Positions 48,764 through 55,192 of a stretch of 55,192 nucleotides of DNA are shown piece by piece. The stretch is from Pseudoalteromonas sp. S2755. Lineage in GTDB: Bacteria; Pseudomonadota; Gammaproteobacteria; Enterobacterales; Alteromonadaceae. The notes beneath the pieces are model-generated. The model had not been told where the DNA came from and searched no databases. It was given only the letters and a program-made list of their open reading frames with translations. Each line of letters starts with the position of its first letter. Position 1 is the first letter of the stretch. Position numbers and translations under genes: made by a program. The DNA is taken from contig NZ_PNDS01000039.1 of the NCBI RefSeq assembly GCF_005886535.1, positions 1 through 55,192 of the forward strand, given 5' to 3'.

Positions 48764-49483
48764 ATGCAAACGCCAGTCATTCTAATTGTAGAGGATGAAG
48801 ACGTAACTCGACTGAACCTCGTTAGTTTATTTGAAGCGGAAGGTTACAAAGTAATCGAAGCCATTGATGGCGATGACATGCATGACAAGTTGACATCAAA
48901 TGATGATGTAAACCTTGTAATCATGGATATCAACCTTCCTGGTAAAAATGGTTTAATTTTGGCGCGTGAATTACGCCAGAAGAAAAACATCGGCCTTATT
49001 TTCCTAACAGGTCGTGACAATGATGTTGACCGCATTCTTGGTCTTGAGATTGGTGCTGATGATTACATCACAAAACCATTTAATCCGCGTGAACTAACGA
49101 TTCGTGCTCGCAACCTAATCTCTCGTACTGGCACGTCTGCAGAAGAGTCAACAATTGATAGCAACGGCGTTATTACTTTTAATGGTTGGGAGTTAGATGA
49201 AAACAGTCGCTGTTTAACATCTCCAACAGGCGATTCAAAGCGTCTACCAAAAGGTGAATATCGTGCACTTCGTCTAATGCTAGATTCGCCGGGCCGCATT
49301 TTTAGCCGTGAGCAGCTTATCAAGCACATGACTGGTCGTGAACTTCGCGCAAATGACCGTACTGTTGACGTTACTATTCGTCGTATTCGTAAGCATTTCG
49401 AAACTGATAACAATACACCTGAATTGATTAGTACAATTCACGGTGAAGGTTACCGTTTCATTGGTAAACTCGACGCTCAATAA
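48764..49483 (+). CDS. arcA: Aerobic respiration control response regulator ArcA
   Basis: The 239-aa OmpR-family regulator is nearly colinear with E. coli ArcA. The receiver domain has phospho-acceptor Asp55 in [13 protein letters not shown] and Lys in [16 protein letters not shown]. The winged helix (about 140-235) has [15 protein letters not shown] and [13 protein letters not shown]. It represses aerobic metabolism genes under low respiration. It faces arcB with a 6-nt gap; in E. coli the two genes are unlinked. The promoter above makes it independent of the preceding kinase operon. Confidence 0.96.
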   Translation: MQTPVILIVEDEDVTRLNLVSLFEAEGYKVIEAIDGDDMHDKLTSNDDVNLVIMDINLPGKNGLILARELRQKKNIGLIFLTGRDNDVDRILGLEIGADDYITKPFNPRELTIRARNLISRTGTSAEESTIDSNGVITFNGWELDENSRCLTSPTGDSKRLPKGEYRALRLMLDSPGRIFSREQLIKHMTGRELRANDRTVDVTIRRIRKHFETDNNTPELISTIHGEGYRFIGKLDAQ

Positions 49484-49489
49484 TCGTTT

Positions 49490-51811
49490 TTACTGATCTT
49501 CAGCGAGTTTTGCAATTAATGGATGAAGGGCTTCTTGCCCTTCTTCTATTTTTTTCTCTAACTCATAAACCCAATTCAATAGCGTCTCTTCTTCTTTACC
49601 TTCTGAACCTAATTCCATTTTCTTTGCTTGTAATTGAGCAAGTTGCAACCCTACCGAACCAGCAGCACCTTTAACTTTATGTGCAACCGCAGCATATTCC
49701 TCGATATCATTTTGTGCCACCGCCTCTCTGAGCTCTTGACAGTACTTAGGGTTGAGCTTAGTAAATAGGTCACAGCTTCTTTGGAATGCAGCAGCCCCCA
49801 TAGACTCAACAAAGTCGCAAATGGTCTCTATATCTAAATCGGAGTATTCAGGTTGTGATAACGCTTCTCGAATATCGATACTTTGTTTGTTTTTCTGTGC
49901 CTCAATTCCAAATAACTCAGCGAGCATTTTGTCGAGCTTAGTCGTATTTATTGGTTTAGCTAAAGCTCCCTGAACACTAATACCCTCAAGCTCTTGCTCG
50001 GCGCTTCTAACGTTTGCGGTTAAGGCAACAATTGGTAAGTGATCAAAGTGGCTGTCTTCTCTTATTTGTCGCGCGACAACATCACCATTGATATCCGGTA
50101 GCTGCATATCCAAGAGAATGAGATCTAGGTCATCCTCAGTTTCAACAAACGAGAGAGCATCCTCGCCTGTTTCAGCCCAAATAACTTCATGCCCTCGCTG
50201 TTCTAATAGATTTGTTGCAATTTCAGCGTTTAACGGCACATCCTCAACAAGTAAAATGTACAAGCTTCTACCAGCATAACTTTGTTCTTTCGGTGCATTA
50301 CATAGTTGTAACGGGATCTCAACATCAAAACGACTACCTTTACCTTCTTGGCTAGTGACCGCTATCGTTCCTTTCATAGCCTGAACTAGAGCTTTAGTAA
50401 CCGCAAGGCCAATGCCCGAGCCGATTGCATTGCTACCCGATGCATCAGGAGCCTTGTAGTACATCTCAAAGATCCGCTCAAGCTGATCTTCAGATATCCC
50501 CATCCCCGTATCTATAACGCTAATTGTCAGCCATGGCCCATCATCTCGATTCTCACGGCGACATTCCAGCGTAACATTGCCCTTGTGGGTAAACTTCACT
50601 GCATTATTAATTAGATTCCAGAGTACCTGACGTAGACGTGTCGGATCGAGTAATGCATAAACATCTAAGATTCCAGAACGATTGATAGTAAATTCTAAAC
50701 CCTTTTGGTCAGCAATTAGGCCTGCAAAGTTGACCACATCGTTTATAAAATCAGAGACATTGATACTGTCTGTTGCTATATCTAACTGCTCTCTGTCAAT
50801 TTTATCTAAATCAATGATGTCGTTAAAAATATTGCCAAGCGTTTCTGCACTTGAAAACACGGTATTACACCAGCTTTTTTGTTGCGCAGTCAGATCGGTG
50901 TCTAACATCATGCGTGTCAGACCAACAATACCATTAAGCGGAGTTCTTAATTCATGACTTAGCGTAGCAATAAACTTACCCTTATCTTTATACGCGGTTT
51001 CTAACGCCTGCTCAGCTTCTTTACGACTGGTAATATCACGACCAAAGGCCAACAAGCCTATATATTCGCCTTTATCATTGATAAATGGCAGCTTGCGCAT
51101 TTCAAACCAACGAGGTTCGCCTTCAACTGGATACTCTACGTCAAGTGTTAATGGTTGCTGTGTTTCTGATACCTGACTATCTGTTTCAAGTACTTTTGGA
51201 AGATATTGCTCTGAATATATTTGTTCGACTGATTTACCAATTAGTTCTTCACTGCTTTTGCCCATCACTAATTCGAACATCTTATTACAGCCTGCGAATA
51301 CACCGTTTTCATCGCGGTAATAGAACAGATCAGGAGATGAATCAACAATGCTTCGTAGTAACATACCTTGCTGCGCAAGTTCTTGTTGGGTCTTTTTACG
51401 TTCTGCAATTTCTTTTCTTAATTCATCTATCGCGCGATGTTTAGCATGCAGAGCAATTTTACGCTCGTCAATCTCACTATTTAAACGGTTAATATTGTCT
51501 TTTAGCGTTTGGTTCAGCATCTTTTCTTGTTGTGTTGCCGACTCCAAATAGGCCTTGGATGAATGTACCTCCCGCATTGCAGCAACGGACATCATGATGA
51601 GAGCCGGTGCAATAACAGCGGTTAAGAAAAAGAGTGCCGATATATCGACAATTTCAACTACACCTAATGCAACATAGTAAAACATGCAAGATAGAATAAC
51701 TGCAACGAAGAGCGTAAAAGCATAAGCGATTGCAAATGCTCGCTTGTTACCGTATTTTTCTACCAAGTTTGATAAAATTCGAGCCCATGAGCCAAACGAA
51801 TTTTCTGTCAT
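49490..51811 (-). CDS. arcB: Hybrid sensor histidine kinase ArcB
   Basis: The 773-aa tripartite kinase has two TMs (about 23-47, 57-78), a leucine-rich coiled coil (88-145), a PAS domain (150-265), HisKA with His286 (ATLSHELRTPLNGI), HATPase (GSGIGLAV), a receiver with Asp568 (LILLDMQLPDING) and an Hpt domain with His711 (VAHKVKGAAGSVG). It phosphorylates ArcA by relay. In E. coli quinones oxidise Cys180 and Cys241. Here Cys175 (FAGCNKMFE) corresponds to Cys180, but the partner position reads EPRWFEMRK, with Trp235 for Cys241. It is monocistronic and convergent with arcA. Confidence 0.95.
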   Translation of the reverse strand: MTENSFGSWARILSNLVEKYGNKRAFAIAYAFTLFVAVILSCMFYYVALGVVEIVDISALFFLTAVIAPALIMMSVAAMREVHSSKAYLESATQQEKMLNQTLKDNINRLNSEIDERKIALHAKHRAIDELRKEIAERKKTQQELAQQGMLLRSIVDSSPDLFYYRDENGVFAGCNKMFELVMGKSSEELIGKSVEQIYSEQYLPKVLETDSQVSETQQPLTLDVEYPVEGEPRWFEMRKLPFINDKGEYIGLLAFGRDITSRKEAEQALETAYKDKGKFIATLSHELRTPLNGIVGLTRMMLDTDLTAQQKSWCNTVFSSAETLGNIFNDIIDLDKIDREQLDIATDSINVSDFINDVVNFAGLIADQKGLEFTINRSGILDVYALLDPTRLRQVLWNLINNAVKFTHKGNVTLECRRENRDDGPWLTISVIDTGMGISEDQLERIFEMYYKAPDASGSNAIGSGIGLAVTKALVQAMKGTIAVTSQEGKGSRFDVEIPLQLCNAPKEQSYAGRSLYILLVEDVPLNAEIATNLLEQRGHEVIWAETGEDALSFVETEDDLDLILLDMQLPDINGDVVARQIREDSHFDHLPIVALTANVRSAEQELEGISVQGALAKPINTTKLDKMLAELFGIEAQKNKQSIDIREALSQPEYSDLDIETICDFVESMGAAAFQRSCDLFTKLNPKYCQELREAVAQNDIEEYAAVAHKVKGAAGSVGLQLAQLQAKKMELGSEGKEEETLLNWVYELEKKIEEGQEALHPLIAKLAEDQ

Positions 51812-52130
51812 ATTATTACTTCACCATTGTTAAACACTTGTCAGGCAAGTTTATATTCTACCGCTTGAGCCTGACTGAATTGCTTTTCAAGCCCTCAAAG
51901 TAAATATTATACAAAAGCCCTAGTAATAAGCGAGTATAGAAATTGCTAGGTCAGATCATTCACTCGATTTCACACACTAAGCGGAACGTTAGATAACGAA
52001 AATGAGACTCTGTATCACTAAATGCACAAATCATCTAATTTAGTGCGGATAGATTTAAGCGCACCATCCCAACTTAATCTGATTTCGTGTAATATGCCCG
52101 TTTTTTAAGTCGTGAGAAAAGAGAGCGTCG
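51812..52130. other. Divergent intergenic region arcB / folE2
   Basis: In these 319 bases I see no gene. They contain an inverted repeat CGTTAGATAACG at 51987-51998 and a -10-like TAATAT at 52090-52095 for folE2. I searched for a Zur-type operator and found none that I would defend. Confidence 0.55.
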
Positions 52131-53051
52131 ATGCAAAATAACATGCCAGACATTGCACACAGTGCTAGTGCGTTACAAACAGGAACTTTAGACTGGGTAG
52201 GCATGGGTAACATAGAGTTGCCTTTAGTATTAGAAAGCAAAGGCCTAAATCAAGTTACTGTTACAGCTAAAGCCGATGCTTTTGTTAATTTGCAAAAAGA
52301 AGACGCAAAAGGCATTCACATGTCACGCCTCTTTCTTGCCCTTGACACACTTTCTTGTGAGCAAGTACTTACACCAAAAACTCTAAAGCAGTTGTTAGAT
52401 AACTTTTTAAGTACGCATAGCGACTTAAGTACAGGTGCAAAAATAACACTGCAGTTTGAATTGCCTATCAGACGCCCTTCGCTTTTAAGCAAAAAAATGG
52501 GATGGAAATCATACCCAATTACCCTTGATGCGACCTTGATAAATGGTATTTACAAGCTAGAACTGGCGCTTGACGTTGCTTACTCATCGACTTGCCCCTG
52601 TTCAGCAGCGCTGTCTCGTCAACTTATCCAAAACGCTTTCCAACAAGCTTTTGATGGTAAACAATTAGACTTCCATAGTGTGCATGACTGGCTAGGTAGC
52701 ACAGAAGGGATCGTTGCAACACCCCACTCTCAGCGCTCGATTGCAAATATAAAAGTTAAGCTTACGAATAATAGTACTGAGTTTGAGATTTTGGATCTGA
52801 TCGAGTTAGTTGAAAACCAGTTGAAAACTCCCGTTCAGGCCGCAGTAAAACGAGAAGATGAACAAGAGTTTGCGCGCCTAAATGGCCAAAACCTAATGTT
52901 TTGTGAAGATGCAGCAAGGAAGTTAAAGGCATTGCTAAACCAGCAAACTTATTTAGATTTCTATGTGAAGATAAACCATTATGAATCTCTTCATGCTCAT
53001 GACGCAGTAGCTTATGCTGTGAAAGGGGTTAAAGACGGCTACAGCGTTTAA
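52131..53051 (+). CDS. folE2: GTP cyclohydrolase FolE2 (type IB)
   Basis: The 306-aa T-fold enzyme converts GTP to 7,8-dihydroneopterin triphosphate, the entry to folate synthesis. The N-terminal MPDIAHSASALQTGTLDWVG and GIHMSRLFLALD are diagnostic. SSTCPCSAALS holds Cys155, matching the metal/catalytic Cys of type IB enzymes. The C terminus has NHYESLHAHDAVAYA. Type IB enzymes work with metals other than zinc and are often induced at low zinc. No partner gene is adjacent; folB, folK and folA lie elsewhere in the window. Confidence 0.95.
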   Translation: MQNNMPDIAHSASALQTGTLDWVGMGNIELPLVLESKGLNQVTVTAKADAFVNLQKEDAKGIHMSRLFLALDTLSCEQVLTPKTLKQLLDNFLSTHSDLSTGAKITLQFELPIRRPSLLSKKMGWKSYPITLDATLINGIYKLELALDVAYSSTCPCSAALSRQLIQNAFQQAFDGKQLDFHSVHDWLGSTEGIVATPHSQRSIANIKVKLTNNSTEFEILDLIELVENQLKTPVQAAVKREDEQEFARLNGQNLMFCEDAARKLKALLNQQTYLDFYVKINHYESLHAHDAVAYAVKGVKDGYSV

Positions 53052-53054
53052 TTA

Positions 53055-53147
53055 TAGCAATTGTATTAAGTAAATGAGCTACTTTTAACGGCGCCAATAT
53101 GGTATTCCACCCTCAAATTGGTTGGAGAATTAATGCAATTGGTATTA
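53055..53147. repeat. Interspersed palindromic repeat, copy B
   Basis: This 93-bp element has inverted ends TAGCAATTGTATTAA (53055-53069) and TTAATGCAATTGGTA (53130-53144), matching 13 of 15 bases. It is about 80 percent identical to copy A at 28-117. The inner AACGGCGC (about 53087-53094) has its inverse GCGCCGTT just outside, at 53153-53160. It sits directly after folE2 and is non-coding. Confidence 0.75.
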
Positions 53148-53169
53148 GGTCCGCGCCGTTGGCGACTAT

Positions 53170-53201
53170 GATTGATCAGAGCTAGATAGCTCTGATCAAT
53201 C
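53170..53201. repeat. Perfect 32-bp palindrome
   Basis: GATTGATCAGAGCTA, spacer GA, TAGCTCTGATCAATC: a 15-bp perfect inverted repeat between the convergent folE2 and chemoreceptor genes. No T-run follows on either strand. It could act as a factor-assisted terminator, an RNA 3'-end hairpin or a protein site. Confidence 0.7.
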
Positions 53202-53248
53202 TCCTCCAATACACAACGAAGTAAGCGCCGTATTACTTTAAGTTACAC

Positions 53249-54838
53249 TCAACGATGGGTACTATTTAACTTTCGAATAAACTGCTCGACAAGCACCTCT
53301 TGATTTTCTAAAGCCTGCTCTGTGTTTTTCATCGTTTCATGCGTTTTACGCGCACTTTTCATAGACTCATCCGCAAGACCCGAAATTGTCACAGCATTTG
53401 CGTTAAGTTCATTAGAAACACTCGACATCTCTTCTGTCGATGTTGCAATTTGATAGTTCAAGCCTGATATTTCATTGACTATTGTGTTGATTGTTTCAAG
53501 ACTCACCTTAGTACCTTCTGCCTTTACTACACATTCAGAGGAACGCTCTACTCCGCTTTGAATGGCAGTAACCGCCCGTTCTGCTCGTTGCCTCAGATCG
53601 GCAATAATACCATTAATCTCGGCTGTCGAATCTTGTGTCCTTTGCGCAAGCGCTCTCACCTCATCAGCAACAACCGCAAACCCTCTGCCTTGCTCACCTG
53701 CTCGTGCAGCCTCTATAGCGGCATTTAAAGCAAGTAAATTGGTTTGCTCGGAGATCCCACGGATCACATCGACAACCCCTTCGATGTTAACTGTTTGCGC
53801 ATTAAGATCTTCTATATCTTTTTGCGTGCGAGATAACTCTTCCGATAAGGCATAATTATTTTCCATATTGTCATCAACGGCTTTGTTGCCTTTCACAACG
53901 GACTCAAGCGCCGCTTCGGATTGCTGCGCTGCATTGTTAGTATTAGAAGCTATTTCACCAATCGACACTGACATCTGATTAATAGCCGTCGCTAAAGAGC
54001 CTGTTTGCGCTTGCTGTCGATTTAAAATATCAGAACTCGTTTTGCATTCTTGCATCGTTTTGGTTGCGTACTCTGAAACGGTGGCACTAGCATCTTTAAC
54101 ACGCCCAAGCACAGCCCGAAGCTCAGATTCTCTAGCGAGTAAAGCAAGCTCAATAGATGCAACATCATTAACCTTATTAAGATACACTTTTTGCATCAGA
54201 GGGTTATTGTATACCTTCTTTGCTTTTTCGCTGAGCGATCGCACTGGAGCAAGGCGAGAATAAGTAATAAATAAAACAGCAAGAGTAAGCAGAGTTTCAG
54301 CGATGTAATTCCAAGGTGATGATAAGGTTGAAATCAACATAGTTAAGGCATAGAAAACAATAATTATTGCCATCATTTGAGCTGACAAAGACCAAGAGGC
54401 TCGAGTAAACTTACTTGGTGACACACCGTTATTTAAATCAGTGTAGATTTCCTCTGCACGGTTAACGACCTCCCGACTCGGCTTTGTCCTCACTGATTGA
54501 TACTCGACAGTCTTACCAGCTGCATCTTTAATAGGTGTGACAAAAGCATTAACCCAATAGTGATCGCCATTCTTGCAGCGGTTTTTAACCATCCCCATCC
54601 AAGGTTTACCCGCCTCGATATAATCCCATAGATTCTTGAAAGCGGCTTTAGGCATTGTTGGGTGCCGAACGATATTATGAGGCTTCCCCTCTAACTCGCT
54701 AAGTGAAAACCCTGCAACTTCACAAAACTGTGAATTTGCATACTTTATCTGACCTTTTACATTTGTCGTTGAAAGTAGGTTGTAAGAACTTGGATAATCA
54801 TTCTCTTTTCCTGTGTGATCAGCTCTACCTTTTGTCAT
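53249..54838 (-). CDS. PAS-containing methyl-accepting chemotaxis protein (Aer-like)
   Basis: The 529-aa chemoreceptor has an N-terminal cytoplasmic PAS domain (about 18-125; [17 protein letters not shown] and [13 protein letters not shown] resemble the FAD-binding PAS of Aer), a hydrophobic hairpin (about 155-195) and no periplasmic domain. A long coiled-coil signalling domain follows, with the hairpin tip [19 protein letters not shown] and [17 protein letters not shown]. It probably senses redox or energy state and signals through CheA/CheW. No other chemotaxis gene is in the window, and no clear HAMP domain is seen. It is monocistronic. Confidence 0.9.
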   Translation of the reverse strand: MTKGRADHTGKENDYPSSYNLLSTTNVKGQIKYANSQFCEVAGFSLSELEGKPHNIVRHPTMPKAAFKNLWDYIEAGKPWMGMVKNRCKNGDHYWVNAFVTPIKDAAGKTVEYQSVRTKPSREVVNRAEEIYTDLNNGVSPSKFTRASWSLSAQMMAIIIVFYALTMLISTLSSPWNYIAETLLTLAVLFITYSRLAPVRSLSEKAKKVYNNPLMQKVYLNKVNDVASIELALLARESELRAVLGRVKDASATVSEYATKTMQECKTSSDILNRQQAQTGSLATAINQMSVSIGEIASNTNNAAQQSEAALESVVKGNKAVDDNMENNYALSEELSRTQKDIEDLNAQTVNIEGVVDVIRGISEQTNLLALNAAIEAARAGEQGRGFAVVADEVRALAQRTQDSTAEINGIIADLRQRAERAVTAIQSGVERSSECVVKAEGTKVSLETINTIVNEISGLNYQIATSTEEMSSVSNELNANAVTISGLADESMKSARKTHETMKNTEQALENQEVLVEQFIRKLNSTHR

Positions 54839-54947
54839 AGCTCGCTCTCGATTAAAAAGGGCAATAGATAATAAATTATTACTTTCTTAAAAATCGTAAG
54901 AAATTTCACAGGAAGGCCGAATGGAGCTCATAGTGAAACATGATTTG

Positions 54948-55009
54948 ATACCAACTTACTTTGTTAATTGATCTATTTTGAAGAAGCAAGTATTAAGACA
55001 GGTTGGTAT
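54948..55009. repeat. Small inverted repeat element
   Basis: ATACCAAC (54948-54955) and GTTGGTAT (55002-55009) bound 62 bp of AT-rich non-coding sequence. Flanking TTG/GAA bases extend the symmetry weakly. It may be another short interspersed palindromic repeat. Confidence 0.4.
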
Positions 55010-55119
55010 GAATATTTAACGAACAACAGAAAGTTAATATAAAAGTTAGCAGAGTTCTGAGCTTAAACAACTAAGAGAATGAGAAATGAATATGATGAGA
55101 ATAGAAAATTGAAAGTGAA

Positions 55120-55192
55120 TGGCGTCCCCTAGGGGATTCGAACCCCTGTTACCGCCGTGAAAGGGCGGTGTCCTAGGCCTCTAGACGAAGGG
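55120..55192 (-). tRNA. tRNA-Glu (UUC), truncated by window end
   Basis: Read on the minus strand, this matches tRNA-Glu almost base for base. It has a D-arm, the anticodon stem CCGCC/GGCGG with loop CTTTCAC (anticodon TTC at 55159-55161), the T-loop GGTTCGAATCC and an encoded CCA at 55120-55122. The first three bases of the 5' acceptor strand lie beyond the window. Confidence 0.95.

Noticed and set aside
49063..49413. 116-codon frame opposite arcA
   Set aside because: Antisense shadow; arcA is unambiguous.
51812..52130. Zur operator before folE2
   Set aside because: The inverted repeat CGTTAGATAACG is too short and unlike known Zur sites.

Overview
This is a stretch of bacterial core chromosome from a marine gammaproteobacterium, most likely Pseudoalteromonas or a close Alteromonadales relative. 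The evidence is by-eye protein similarity and gene order: rplU-rpmA-obgE, trmB facing away from mutY-yggX, folB facing away from plsY, a kdkA/Wzi-type envelope cluster, ArcA/ArcB, and small interspersed palindromic repeats of the kind common in this group. No database search was possible. I see no prophage, plasmid module, CRISPR array, rRNA operon or intact insertion sequence. Most intergenic gaps are short and several convergent gene pairs share stop codons.

Layout. 1-8.9 kb: an M16 peptidase lipoprotein; a MetJ-box-preceded MTHFR-like gene; uppP-folK-folB; plsY; a ~263-bp MITE-like element; tsaD; and two small conserved genes (YjaG-like and DUF2007-like). 9-12 kb: a DUF2721 membrane protein, a REC-DUF3369-HD-GYP c-di-GMP regulator and a LysR regulator. 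12-17.6 kb: ubiC-ubiA, a FliL-like orphan, glpE-glpG and kbl-tdh. 17.8-25.2 kb: the LPS inner-core block, with gmhA-hldE, kdkA, a family 9 glycosyltransferase, gmhB, a Wzi-type outer-membrane barrel and waaA. 25.7-28.8 kb: the ydbH-ynbE-ydbL envelope-lipid triad, including a 59-aa lipoprotein gene that is easily missed. 28.9-46.4 kb: housekeeping genes purL, mltF, tadA, gsk, glsB, hpf, folA, obgE, rpmA, rplU, ispB, yggX, mutY, trmB and rsmC. 46.5-51.8 kb: a signalling block with a CHASE8-like histidine kinase translationally coupled to a YfiR-like periplasmic protein, then arcA facing arcB. 52-55 kb: folE2, repeats, a PAS chemoreceptor and a tRNA-Glu cut by the window end.

How the genes work together. 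FolE2, FolB, FolK and FolA cover much of folate synthesis and reduction, and the MTHFR-like protein lies on the folate-methionine side. GmhA, HldE and GmhB make most of the ADP-heptose pathway; WaaA and KdkA add and phosphorylate Kdo; the family 9 transferase probably adds heptose. UbiC and UbiA open ubiquinone synthesis, IspB makes its side chain, and ArcB is known in E. coli to sense the quinone pool.

The most notable observations are: (1) a MetJ-type operator before an MTHFR-fold protein that seems to lack the catalytic Glu and Asp of MetF; (2) a YfiN/YfiR-like sensor pair whose output is a histidine kinase instead of a diguanylate cyclase; (3) an ArcB in which one of the two redox cysteines known from E. 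coli is replaced by Trp; and (4) a MITE inserted inside shared overlapping stop codons so that both genes keep their stops.
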